This document shows, in pieces, positions 21,217 through 31,500 of a DNA stretch of 64,000 bases. Both the position numbers and the translations under genes were made by a program. A model generated the notes under the pieces. The model searched no databases and had not been told where the DNA came from. It saw only the letters and a list, made by a program, of their open reading frames with translations. This stretch comes from an uncultured Acidobacteriota bacterium (GTDB lineage Bacteria; Acidobacteriota; Terriglobia; Terriglobales; Acidobacteriaceae), in assembly GCA_903851035.1 (NCBI GenBank), contig CAINND010000097.1, positions 37,380 to 101,379 on the forward strand, written 5' to 3'. Every line of letters begins with the position of its first letter. The first letter of the stretch is position 1.

Positions 21217-22914
21217 ATGGTTACGCGCAGGCAAAAGCCGGATACGAAGACTGGGCAGCAAACAGAAAAGCGCACTTCGATCAAAAAGCACGCGCATCCC
21301 CCGCTGCCCGGTGAACAGGAAGCGGGCAAGACCGATCCGCACAGTGAGTTGAAGCTCACTCTAGTGCTGCGCCGCCGCTGCGCCCTGCCTGGCATGCACC
21401 CGCTTGGCGTAAAGCCGATTCATCAGCGGGAGCACCTGACGCGAGAAACTTTGGCGCGCAGGCATGGAGCCATCACCGCAGACCTCGCGGCGGTCAAGCG
21501 CTTCGCGCGCAAGCATCATCTACAAATGGGCGAAGTGGATATGGCGCGCCGTACCGTGGAGTTGAGCGGCAATGCGTGCGAGATAGAAAAAGCTTTTGCG
21601 GTGAAGTTGCTGGAGATGAAGCATCCGCGTGGAGACTATCGCCGGGCTGAGGGCATTGTCAGTCTGCCAGCAGATCTCGCCGGTGTGGTGGAAAGTGTGC
21701 TTGGTCTTTCAACCCGGCACTGTGCGCGGCGCAGCCGGGCGCATCACTCCAATACATTGCAGCCCTATTGGACGGTGCCGCAGATGGCGCGTGCCTATGG
21801 CTTTCCGCGTTCGCTTCATGCCCGGGGGCAAAGCATCGCGCTGGTAGAGCTTGGTGGCGGCTTTCACAAGGAAGACCTGCACAAGTTCTTTAAGCGGCTG
21901 CGCCGGCCAATGCCACGGATTCGCGTGGTCAGCGTCGGCGGGGCGAAGAACCATCCGGCGCCGGGCAGCGACATCCAGATGCTGCTCGACGTGATCGAAG
22001 GTAAGCGCAAGCTCGACGACTGTCCGCAGGATGCGATGGCCGCCGCGCAGGCAACGCTTGAGGTCACGATGGACATTGAACTGATATCGGCCCTGGCCCC
22101 GGGCGCGGAGATTGTCGTCTTCATGGCTCCGCCCACCGAGCAGGGGATTTACCATGCGGTCAGCCGTGCCCTGCGTGATGGCAAACAACTCCCCTGTGCA
22201 CTCTCCATCAGTTGGGGAGAGCCGGAGACCGGCGTAAGTCCGGCGTACATGGCGGCGGTGGATGAGGCTCTGCGCGATGCGGCGATGCTGGGTGTGACCG
22301 TCTGCGTCAGCTCCGGCGACGAGGGCGCGATGAACGGCGCGACCGATGGCAAGCCGGTGGTGAACTTTCCCGCCAGCAGCCCGCACGTGCTCAGTTGCGG
22401 AGGCAGTTCGGTGCATGTTGAGAGCGGAAGCGAGTTGCGCGAGGCGGCCTGGAATTGCACTCTGCATGGCATGCATGGCGCCACCGGCGGAGGAGTGAGC
22501 CGCCACTTTGCGCCCCCCGTGTGGCAGAAGAAACACAACGTTCCCTTGGGACCCACGGGGCGGCGCGGGCGCGGAGTGCCAGACGTGGCCGGTCCGGCGG
22601 ATCCGCACCAGGGATGCGAGATCATTGCCGGCGGCAAACGCTGCTCTTCGGCCGGTACCAGTGCCGTGGCTCCCTTGTGGGCGGCCCTGATTGCCTGCCT
22701 CAATCATCATTTCGACCGTCGCTGCGGATACCTGACGCCACTGCTCTATCATCACGCGGCTAAGGGCAGCGGGGCGCTGCGTGCCATCACCCGGGGCAAC
22801 AATGGTTTTTACAAGGCAGCCGCCGGGTGGAATGCCTGCACCGGTCTTGGTTCTCCCATGGTTGGGCAGTTGCTGGAGACATTGCGTGAGCAAGGCCCTG
22901 ACCGATGTGCGTGA
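21217..22914 (+). CDS. S53-family peptidase (sedolisin/kumamolisin-like), no obvious signal peptide
   Basis: Pro-kumamolisin N-domain; ATLEVTMDIELISALAPGAEI (Glu/Asp) and CSSAGTSAVAPLWAALIA (Ser) catalytic motifs. Confidence 0.9.
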   Translation: MVTRRQKPDTKTGQQTEKRTSIKKHAHPPLPGEQEAGKTDPHSELKLTLVLRRRCALPGMHPLGVKPIHQREHLTRETLARRHGAITADLAAVKRFARKHHLQMGEVDMARRTVELSGNACEIEKAFAVKLLEMKHPRGDYRRAEGIVSLPADLAGVVESVLGLSTRHCARRSRAHHSNTLQPYWTVPQMARAYGFPRSLHARGQSIALVELGGGFHKEDLHKFFKRLRRPMPRIRVVSVGGAKNHPAPGSDIQMLLDVIEGKRKLDDCPQDAMAAAQATLEVTMDIELISALAPGAEIVVFMAPPTEQGIYHAVSRALRDGKQLPCALSISWGEPETGVSPAYMAAVDEALRDAAMLGVTVCVSSGDEGAMNGATDGKPVVNFPASSPHVLSCGGSSVHVESGSELREAAWNCTLHGMHGATGGGVSRHFAPPVWQKKHNVPLGPTGRRGRGVPDVAGPADPHQGCEIIAGGKRCSSAGTSAVAPLWAALIACLNHHFDRRCGYLTPLLYHHAAKGSGALRAITRGNNGFYKAAAGWNACTGLGSPMVGQLLETLREQGPDRCA

Positions 22915-23338
22915 TGCGCGCGCCTATCCCCTTCATTTTAGTTAATAGATGAATCTCGCAGGCCCAATGTGACTGTGCTTGGTCAGCATGGCGCGCAGCA
23001 GTGGGCAGGTGAATATTCGAGAAATTTTTCTTACTGGCTTGCCAGTACTTGTTGCTGGATTTCATAAGGTGCTATAAGTTACCGCAGTAATTGCGCCATT
23101 CTGTTAGCGCCATTCATTTCGGCGCGAGCGCCTGCGTTTCCATGTTTCCAGTACGCGGGTGAGCATTGCCTCCTGTTGAGCTCCGCAACACCAGAGCCCG
23201 CGGGAGGATGCTGTTTTCATGCAGTCAACTTATTGAGCGGCTTGCGTGCCTTGAGCGCGGAGTGGTTTGGTGTATCTCCCCCGGCTCCCCCGGCCGAAAA
23301 TTTCGCCAGCCTTTACCAAAGGAAGGAAGCAGAAAATC

Positions 23339-24133
23339 ATGCCTCGGATTCATACATATCTTTGGTCTGCACTACTGGTGCTGGGCTTAAGCGCGGTGAG
23401 CGTAATGGCCCAGGATGCGGATACCTCTGCCGAATTGAAAAAACAGCTTCACGACCAGTTCACGCTTACCAAAATGTCAGCGGACAGAGCGGAAATTGTC
23501 ACTCCGGGAGCGGTGCTGACGCTGCATAAAGATGGTCTACAGTTGGTGGCAATCACCGATGGCATTGCAACCATGAATGTAGTGAAAGGCGGGCTGATTA
23601 CACAGTCTTCCGGGCGTGAATGGGGCCGCATGTTGCGCGATGTTGCCAAAACCAACAGCGCCGGAGAAACCACCCAGAGCGCACAGCACAAGTTTTCCTC
23701 GGGAGACATGTTCTGGATCACCGCCACCGACGTGAACCCGGATGGCGTGGTGCTGATGCTGGTCAGCGATCCTGTGGACGACGTCCGTTATTACGGCAAG
23801 CTGAAGTTTCCATTCAAGAAGAATGCCGTGCCTCCCGCGGCGGAGATGATGAAGTCAATTGCGGAGGTTTTGACCGTAAATCCGCCAGAGACGGCCGCAC
23901 CTGAAGCTGCCGCGCCCCCGGCACCACCGGTACAGCAGATGGAGCCGCCGCCACCGCCGGTTTACCAACCGCCAGCACCGCCCAAGACTATCGCCCTGAA
24001 GCAGACCAAGGCCGAGGTGGTGGCCATCTGGGGACAGCCTCAGCAGATTATCAAGCTGGCGACCAAAGAGGTGTACGTCTATCCGGACATGAAGGTGTTC
24101 TTTGTGGCCGGCAAGGTGGCAGACATTAAGTAG
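23339..24133 (+). CDS. Hypothetical secreted protein with C-terminal SmpA/BamE-like module
   Basis: Signal peptide MPRIHTYLWSALLVLGLSAVSVMAQ; C-terminal LKQTKAEVVAIWGQPQQIIKLATKEVYVYPDMKVFFVAGKVADIK. Confidence 0.65.
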   Translation: MPRIHTYLWSALLVLGLSAVSVMAQDADTSAELKKQLHDQFTLTKMSADRAEIVTPGAVLTLHKDGLQLVAITDGIATMNVVKGGLITQSSGREWGRMLRDVAKTNSAGETTQSAQHKFSSGDMFWITATDVNPDGVVLMLVSDPVDDVRYYGKLKFPFKKNAVPPAAEMMKSIAEVLTVNPPETAAPEAAAPPAPPVQQMEPPPPPVYQPPAPPKTIALKQTKAEVVAIWGQPQQIIKLATKEVYVYPDMKVFFVAGKVADIK

Positions 24134-24232
24134 ATTTTTTACGTTGAATATGCCCGTATCCAGCGATTTGCGCGGAAAGTCTGCGCACACCGGATTAGGA
24201 TAGGGAGTCGCAGAGAAATATTGGAGGAGAAC

Positions 24233-25951
24233 ATGTTTGTTGTGAAGGGGCGTCGTCCGGCATGGTTACGGCCGATCCTGGGAATCATCGCCATCCTGTT
24301 CGTGCTGTCATTTACCGCCTTTGCGGCGAACAAACCTGCTGTGGCCAAGCCTGCCGCCAAGCCCGCGGTTAAGCCCGCAGCCAAGCCTGCCACCGCAACT
24401 CACGGTCCGACCACTGGCGGTGCCACCACGGCATCGCACGGCCCGACGACTCACGGGCCGACTACTGGCGGGGCGACGACCCATGGCCCAACAACCGGTG
24501 GAACGACCACCCACACCACCACGACCGGTGGAGCCGCAGGCCATGGCAACACGCCTGCTGGAGCCGGTGCTGGCGGCCACATGGCAACAGCGCCGCGCAC
24601 TGCTACGGGCCATGTGGCCCCGGCCAACGCACACACCGCAACCACGCCTAATGGCTCCGCCACGCGGCGCGCCAACGGACGCCTCAGCGACGTGCATGAC
24701 ACCAAACGCGGCGTGGACGTGCATCATGGATTGAACGGCAGCCGCCGCGTCTCCGTGGAGCGCGCCGATCACTCACGCGTCATGGCCGAGCGTGGACGCC
24801 CAGGCTATGTGCAGCGTCCCTACGGCTTCCGCGGACATGATTACGGTCGCCGCGCGTACTTCTACCATGGGCATGCCTACAATCGTTATTACCGTGGCTA
24901 CTACTACCACGGTGTTTACATGGATGTGTATGTGCCGGGGTTCTACTATGCCCCTGCCTTCTACGGTTGGGCCTATAACCCGTGGTTAGCCCCGGTGGCC
25001 TTTGGCTGGGGTTGGGGAGCGGCTCCCTGGTATGGCTTCTATGGCGGATATTTTGCGCCATATCCGGTGTATGCAACGCCGGCGGAATGGCTGACCGATT
25101 ACATAGTCTCCAACACTCTTGCGGCGGCCTTTACTGCGCAGCAGGAGGCGCACACGGAAGCGATGCAGCCTGCCGTGGGAGGCCAGCCCATGCTGACTCC
25201 TGAAGTGAAGGCCGAGATTGTGGCCGAGGTAAAGGCCCAGATTGCGTTGGAAAACGCCGAGGCGCAGCAGAACGCCGCACAGCAGGAGCCCGACCCGGCC
25301 TCCAGCAGCATCAACCGCATGTTCCTGGATGGCAAGCCGCACGTCTTTGTGGCCAACGCCGCCTTGGACGTGGTGGATGCCAATGGCAACGAGTGTGCCA
25401 TCAGTGATGGTGACGTGCTGCATCTGGCCATGGCTCCGGATCCGAACGCAACAGACGCACAGTTGACCGTTCTGGCCAGCAAGGGTGGAGTTGAGTGTCC
25501 GCGTGCTGCCACCGTGACAGTAGCCGTAAAAGACCTGCAGGAGATGCAGAACAGCATGCGCGAGTCCGTGGATCAGGGGCTGCAGGAGCTACAGGCCAAG
25601 GCCGGTACCGGTGGACTTCCCGCCGCACCGCCTTCCACCAAGGCCAAGCCCGTGCCGGCACTGGTGGCACAGGCCGCCCCTCCGCCGGAGGCCAACCCCG
25701 CCGACCAGATTAACCAGCAGCTCACGCTGGCCGATCAGGCCGATCGGGACGCAGGTGCCGCCGTGGGCGCGCAGCCTGATCCATCCGTTCCGCCGCCAAC
25801 CATTGCGGTGGGGCAGTCCATTGATGAGATCACTGGCATGCTGGGTCAGCCGGTGACGATCATCGACCTGGGGCCGAAGAAGATTTACAAATATGCAGAC
25901 AAGAAGATCATCTTCCGCTCCGGCAAAGTCGTAGACATAGATATTCAATAA
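24233..25951 (+). CDS. Secreted Thr/Gly/His-rich protein with aromatic FYGWAYNPW...PWYGFYGGYF region; paralogue of 10947..12833
   Basis: ATG after GGAGGAG; signal peptide; central aromatic domain and C-terminal module similar to 23339..24133. Confidence 0.75.
   Translation: MFVVKGRRPAWLRPILGIIAILFVLSFTAFAANKPAVAKPAAKPAVKPAAKPATATHGPTTGGATTASHGPTTHGPTTGGATTHGPTTGGTTTHTTTTGGAAGHGNTPAGAGAGGHMATAPRTATGHVAPANAHTATTPNGSATRRANGRLSDVHDTKRGVDVHHGLNGSRRVSVERADHSRVMAERGRPGYVQRPYGFRGHDYGRRAYFYHGHAYNRYYRGYYYHGVYMDVYVPGFYYAPAFYGWAYNPWLAPVAFGWGWGAAPWYGFYGGYFAPYPVYATPAEWLTDYIVSNTLAAAFTAQQEAHTEAMQPAVGGQPMLTPEVKAEIVAEVKAQIALENAEAQQNAAQQEPDPASSSINRMFLDGKPHVFVANAALDVVDANGNECAISDGDVLHLAMAPDPNATDAQLTVLASKGGVECPRAATVTVAVKDLQEMQNSMRESVDQGLQELQAKAGTGGLPAAPPSTKAKPVPALVAQAAPPPEANPADQINQQLTLADQADRDAGAAVGAQPDPSVPPPTIAVGQSIDEITGMLGQPVTIIDLGPKKIYKYADKKIIFRSGKVVDIDIQ
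24395..24540 (+). repeat. Degenerate coding repeats encoding HGPTTGGATT-type units
   Basis: Protein segment HGPTTGGATTASHGPTTHGPTTGGATTHGPTTGGTTTHTTTTGG. Confidence 0.7.
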
Positions 25952-26154
25952 CACTGCAAAATACCGCATGATTCCCCTGGTTCACCCTTCGGGGCGGGCC
26001 AGGGGATTTGTGTATGCAGGCGCATCACATCTCCCGTCGCTGCGCTTGGCACTCCTCTGCCTATCAATACTCCCCACGGTTCTTTCCCGGCATCACTGTC
26101 TGCGGTGATGGTGCGGAGATGTATTCTGTACGAGGAATTCTGCACGGAGCGAGC

Positions 26155-26985
26155 ATGACTGGCCGGAAAATATCAACCACGGGCGTTACGGAGTGGAGCG
26201 AGGGTAAGTCTCGCCTGACGGACGACTATCTTGCCGCGGAAGAGCCGCTTGAGATTCGGGTGGGCGAGCGCGCCATCAGTGTGACGATGCGCACGCCGGG
26301 GAATGATATTGAACTGGCGGCGGGCTTTCTGTTTACCGAGAGCCTGATTACAGGCCGCGAGCAGATTGCCAGCATTCGGGCCGGGCAGGAAGAGAATGCT
26401 AGCGAGAATGGCAACCGCGTTTATGTGGAGTTGACGGTGGGAGTCGCACTGGACAGCGGTGCCAGCCAGCGGAACTTCTACACAACATCAAGCTGCGGGG
26501 TCTGCGGCAAGGCTTCACTGGAAGCAATCCGCGTCCGTGGCATCAAGCGGCTATCCACCGGTCATGCGGTCGATCCGGAACTGCTCTGCCTTTTGCCGGA
26601 TAAGCTCCGTGAGGGACAGGCAATATTTGGTCGGACAGGCGGGTTGCATGCAGCGGCACTCTTCACTCTCTCCGGGGAACTGCTTGTTTTGCGCGAGGAC
26701 ATTGGCCGTCACAATGCCGTGGACAAAGTCATTGGCTGGGCGCTTGCCAAGGGCATGATCCCCTTGCAGGATTGCATTCTGATGGTGAGCGGCCGCGGGG
26801 GCTTTGAGATTATTCAGAAGGCATTGGTGGCGGGCATTCCGCTGGTGGCTTCGGTCTCAGCGCCTTCGGATCTGGCGGTCAAACTGGCGCGCGAATTCGG
26901 CATGACGCTGGTGGGTTTCCTGCGTGGACGCAGATTCGTGATTTATTCCGGCCCACAAAGAATTTCAACGAAAGCGTCGGAGTAG
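26155..26985 (+). CDS. fdhD: Formate dehydrogenase accessory sulfurtransferase FdhD
   Basis: TTSSCGVCGKASLEAI, REDIGRHNAVDKVIG, VSGRGGFEIIQKA motifs. Confidence 0.95.
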   Translation: MTGRKISTTGVTEWSEGKSRLTDDYLAAEEPLEIRVGERAISVTMRTPGNDIELAAGFLFTESLITGREQIASIRAGQEENASENGNRVYVELTVGVALDSGASQRNFYTTSSCGVCGKASLEAIRVRGIKRLSTGHAVDPELLCLLPDKLREGQAIFGRTGGLHAAALFTLSGELLVLREDIGRHNAVDKVIGWALAKGMIPLQDCILMVSGRGGFEIIQKALVAGIPLVASVSAPSDLAVKLAREFGMTLVGFLRGRRFVIYSGPQRISTKASE

Positions 26986-27002
26986 GGTACTTTAGAGCAT
27001 TC

Positions 27003-28028
27003 GTGTTAGAGGTTGGCAGTTTGTCTGATTCTTTTGTGCAACTCGGTCAAAGCACGGTTCCGGAAGCCGTAGCGCAAGCCCTGCCTGCCATGCGGAAATT
27101 GCGACTCTCGGTGACCGACGCCTGCAACTTCCGATGTCAATATTGCATGCCGCCCAAGGGGCTGCATCGTACTTCCAGCGCGGGGCCGCTCTCCATTGCC
27201 GAACTTGCGGAGAGCGTGGCCTGGCTGACGCAGTTTGCTCCCATTGACCGCGTGAAGCTGACCGGTGGCGAGCCTCTGCTGCGGGCGGGGCTCACGGAGT
27301 TGATCTCCCGCCTTGTAGCGGTCAAAGGTATTCAGGAAATTTCCATGACCACCAATGGCTCACTGCTGCCGGAGTGGGCAGGGCGGTTGAAGGCCGCGGG
27401 TCTGGCCCGGGTCAATATCTCGCTGGATTCGGTGGATTCTTCTCGATTCTCCGAGGTCTCACGCGGTGCGCGACTGGAAAACACGATTGCCGGCATTCAT
27501 GCCGCCATCGAAGCCAAACTCTCTCCCGTCAAACTGAATGCCGTGCTGCAACGCTCCACCTGGCAGCAGGAGGTTCCCCTGCTGCTCGACCTGGCGGCGC
27601 AGCATGGGTTGGAAATTCGCTTCATCGAACTGATGCGCATGGGCAGCGAGCGTGCGTGGTGTGAGTCGGAGATGGTCAGCGTGGAGGAAGTGATGGGTTG
27701 GCTAGCGCTGCGCACCTCGCTGACGGAACTCGATACGCCCGCACCAGATCCAGCACGGCAGGTGCAGATCAAATGGAATGGCGTTGCGCTTAAGGTTGGC
27801 TGGATTGCACCCCGCTCGCGGCCTTTTTGCGACGCATGCGAACGCCTTCGCATGGACTCTCGCGGGCGCCTGCGCCGCTGCCTGATGGACCCGGTCACAC
27901 TGGATCTGCCCAGGCTCAGGAAGCTGACTCCTGCCGCCGCGTTGGAGGAGTACCGCGCTTATATGGCAGGCAAGCAGCCGCCCCCGGCGATGGATTCCGA
28001 TATTACGATGAATCAGATCGGCGGCTGA
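27003..28028 (+). CDS. moaA: GTP 3',8-cyclase MoaA
   Basis: Radical SAM CNFRCQYCMPPKG, KLTGGEPLLR; C-terminal CDACERLRMDSRGRLRRCL. Confidence 0.95.
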   Translation: MLEVGSLSDSFVQLGQSTVPEAVAQALPAMRKLRLSVTDACNFRCQYCMPPKGLHRTSSAGPLSIAELAESVAWLTQFAPIDRVKLTGGEPLLRAGLTELISRLVAVKGIQEISMTTNGSLLPEWAGRLKAAGLARVNISLDSVDSSRFSEVSRGARLENTIAGIHAAIEAKLSPVKLNAVLQRSTWQQEVPLLLDLAAQHGLEIRFIELMRMGSERAWCESEMVSVEEVMGWLALRTSLTELDTPAPDPARQVQIKWNGVALKVGWIAPRSRPFCDACERLRMDSRGRLRRCLMDPVTLDLPRLRKLTPAAALEEYRAYMAGKQPPPAMDSDITMNQIGG

Positions 28029-28032
28029 AAGT

Positions 28033-28350
28033 TCACTTTGCCGGCGGGGCCTGATCGTGAATCCACGACATGGCTCGCATGGCGGAGGGGTAGCCGAGGG
28101 TCGTGATGGCCAGCACGGCCACATGATCCAGCTCTTCGTTGGTTAGCCCAGACTCCCGCGCATGGCGCACGGCGGAATGCGTGGCGCCCTCCAGCCCGGC
28201 TCCGATGGCCAAAGCCAGCTTTACAAGCCTGCGGCTCTTATCGTCCAGCGGGCCTTCTTCGTGGCATTCATCGGCCAGTTTGGCGAATGCGCTCCATACT
28301 TTCGGATATTGCAGGCGGAAGTTCTCGTTGTGATCTGAAGGCTGTGCCAT
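28033..28350 (-). CDS. Carboxymuconolactone decarboxylase/AhpD-like family protein
   Basis: DDKSRRLVKLALAIGAGLEGATHSAVRHARESGLTNEELDHVAVLAITTLGYPSAMRA. Confidence 0.75.
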   Translation of the reverse strand: MAQPSDHNENFRLQYPKVWSAFAKLADECHEEGPLDDKSRRLVKLALAIGAGLEGATHSAVRHARESGLTNEELDHVAVLAITTLGYPSAMRAMSWIHDQAPPAK

Positions 28351-28437
28351 GACTCCTCCTAAACAAAGCGCCTCAGTATAGCCGACACTCCGTTTGCATC
28401 CAACAGTTTGCATAAACAGCGTTTCACATGGTGAATT

Positions 28438-28569
28438 TTCAGTGGCTTTGAATGGCGATGTGCACTCGTCACAACTGCCAGTGAGGGTTGCCACTGAACA
28501 TTGTGAGATGGAGACGAATAATACTTCGCGGGATGGTACGTCCTTTTGTCTTTCGGTCGGCAGACCGAA
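28438..28569 (+). promoter_or_regulatory. Structured 5' leader upstream of fdnG: long inverted repeat plus hairpin abutting the RBS
   Basis: TTCAGTGGC (28438-28446)/GCCACTGAA (28490-28498) and TTCGGTC-GGCA-GACCGAA (28552-28569) next to GGAGGA. Confidence 0.4.
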
Positions 28570-28582
28570 TGGAGGATTTTCA

Positions 28583-31500
28583 ATGAGCATGAATCGGCGA
28601 CAGTGGTTTAAGGTTGCTGCCGGAATGGGTGCGGGACTGGCATTGGCGGATCTTGGCGTCAACGTCCAGCAGGTGCATGCCGCAACACGCGGAATGAAGC
28701 TGAACGGCACGGCTGAATACACTTCAGCGTGCAACTTCTGCTCCTGTGGCTGTGGCATGATCTGCCACGTCAAGGACGGCAAGCTAATCAATCTGGAAGG
28801 CGACCCGGATCACATCATCAACCAGGGTTCGCTGTGCAGCAAGGGCGCGGCCATGGCCGCCGTTCCAAATTCGCCGCAGCGCCTGAAGAAGCCGATGTAT
28901 CGCGCGCCGGGCAGCAGCGATTGGAAAGAGATCAGCTGGGACGATGCCTACGATCGCATTGCCCGCAAGATGAAGGACACGCGAGAGAAAACGTGGAAGG
29001 CCACCGAGATGGATGGCGACAAGCAACTGGTCGCCAATCGCACCGACGCCATCGCCTTCCTGGGCGCCGCCCAAAACACCAACGAAGAGTGCTACCTGAT
29101 CACGAAGGCCACCCGCCTGCTTGGCACCGTGAACGTGGAACACCAGGCCAGACTTTGACACAGCCCCACGGTCCCCAGTTTGGGGGCCACATTCGGTCGG
29201 GGCGCCATGACGAACAACTGGCTGGATATGCAGCACTCAAAGGTCTTTCTGATTGAGGGCAGCAACGCCGCCGAAAATCACGTCATGAGCATGAAGTGGA
29301 TCCGCAAGGCGCAGGAAAAAGGCGCCATCATCATCCACGTGGATCCGCGCTACAACCGCACCTCCGCCATTGCCGATATCTACGCGTGCATTCGTCCCGG
29401 CGCCGACATTGCGTTCCTCGGGGCGATGATCAACTACATTCTGCAGAACAAGCTCTACGACGAGGCTTACGTCAAGCTGCATACCAACGCGCTGATGCTG
29501 GCCAGCCAGGAGTTTGGGTTTGAAGATGGCGTCTTCAGCGGCTTTGACGAGGCGACGCATCACTACGAGATGGCGAGCTGGAGCTACCAGACCGGCGCGG
29601 ACAAGAAGCCGAAAAAGGCTCACAGCCTGGACGATCCGCATTGCGTCTTTGCCCAGCTCAAAAAGCATTACAGCCGTTACACCATGGAGATGGCGTCGCA
29701 GATCACCGGCATGTCGAGCGAGATGATCAAGAAGATTGCCGACACCATGGTCAACAACAAGCCGGGCACCATCCTGTATGCGCTGGGCATGACGCAGCAT
29801 ACGGTGGGCGTGCAGAACATTCGCTGCTACGGCATTCTGCAACTGTTGCTGGGCAACATTGGCAAGCCGGGCGGCGGCGTTAACGCCCTCCGCGGCGAGC
29901 CGAATGTGCAGGGTTCCAGCGACATGGCGGTGCTCAGCGGCTACATGCCGGGATACTTGAATTATCCCGCGCACAATGAGCCAACGCTGAAGGAGTGGAC
30001 CAAGAACAACGGAACATTCCGCGCCAAGTTCATGGTGAACAATCTGAAGGCTTGGTTTGGCGACCAGGCGACGCCGGAGAACGATTTCGGCTACGGATGG
30101 CTGCCCAAGCGCAGCTTAAAGGCGAACCACACGGTGTACGGTTTCTTTGAGTCGGCCGCCAAGGGCGACCTGAAGATGCTGTACGTCATCGGACAGAACC
30201 CGATGGTCAGCAACGCCAACCTCTCGATGACATTCGATGGGCTGGCCGGGCTGGAGATGCTGGTGGTGCACGAGCTGTGGGAGACCGAGACAGCGGCCTT
30301 CTGGAAGCGGCCGGGAACCGATCCAAAGTCGATCAAGACGGAAGTGATTCTGCTGCCGGCCTGCTACTTCATGGAGAAAGAGGGCAGCCTTACCAACTCC
30401 GGACGCATGGTGCAGTGGCGCTACAAGGCGCTGAATGGCCCGGGCGAGTCGAGAGGCGACCTGGAGATTTTGGATGCGGTCTTCCGCAAGGTTCGCGATC
30501 TCTACAAGGACTCCACCGATCCCAAGGATCAGGCCATGAAGGCTGCGGTATGGAACTATCCGAAGGAAGGCATGGCCGAGGCCGTGCTGAAGGAGATCAA
30601 CGGCTTTGATCTGAAGACCGGCCTGCCGGTCAACGGCATCGCCGACCTCCAACCGGACGGCTCCACCAGCTGCGGATGCTGGATTTACGCGGGCTGCTAC
30701 AAGGGAGGGAAGAACCTCTCCAAGCGGCGCGACAACAAGACGGATCCGGGCGGCATGGGCGTTTACCCCGGCTTTGCATGGTGCTGGCCGGGCAATATGC
30801 ACGTGCTCTACAACCGCGCCAGTTGCGATGAGAAGGGTCAGCCCTTCGATCCCGCACACAAGCTGGTGTGGTGGGATGCGGAACTGAAGAAGTGGGCAGG
30901 CTTTGATACGCCCGATGTTCCGGTGGCCACCGACGGACCCGATACACCTAACGGTCAGCGCGCGTTCCGTATGACGGGCGAAGGCGTGGGAAGGTTAATC
31001 GCCGCCAGCTACAAGGACTTCGACCCCAAGGAGAAGGACAAGGAGCTGCCGCGCGACGCTTCCTACACGCCCAAGGATGGACCTCTGCCAGAGTTCTATG
31101 AGCCGGTGGAGAGTCCGACTGAAAACGCGCTGCATCCCAACAGGAAGAGCAGCCCCGTTCTCAAGTATCCCCGGGTCAAGGGCAAGCAGCCTATCGGCAA
31201 GGTTGCCGATTTTCCCTACGTGCTGATGACCTCAAGCATCGCCGAGCATTGGCTCTCCGGCTCGGTCACTCGCAACGTGCCGTGGCTGAATGAGCTGGCT
31301 CCCGAACCGCTCATTGAAATTCCCTTGAAGCTGGCGGCCAAGCTTAACCTGAAGACCGGTGACATGGCCAAGGTAAGTTCCGCGCGCGGCGACGTGACGG
31401 TAAAAGTCGAAGTCACGCGGCGCATGCAGACCCTGCAAATCAACGGGAAAGAGGTGACGGTCGTCTGGATGCCTTACAACTGGGGCTTCCAGGGATTGAG

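Noticed and set aside
28394-28582. N-terminal extension of fdnG in the ORF track
   Set aside because: Tat signal and GGAGGA RBS support the start at 28583; upstream DNA looks like a 5' UTR.
29156-29179. Frameshift or nonsense mutation making fdnG a pseudogene
   Set aside because: The TGA is in frame at the known Sec position, followed by a SECIS stem, and the Sec machinery is encoded nearby.
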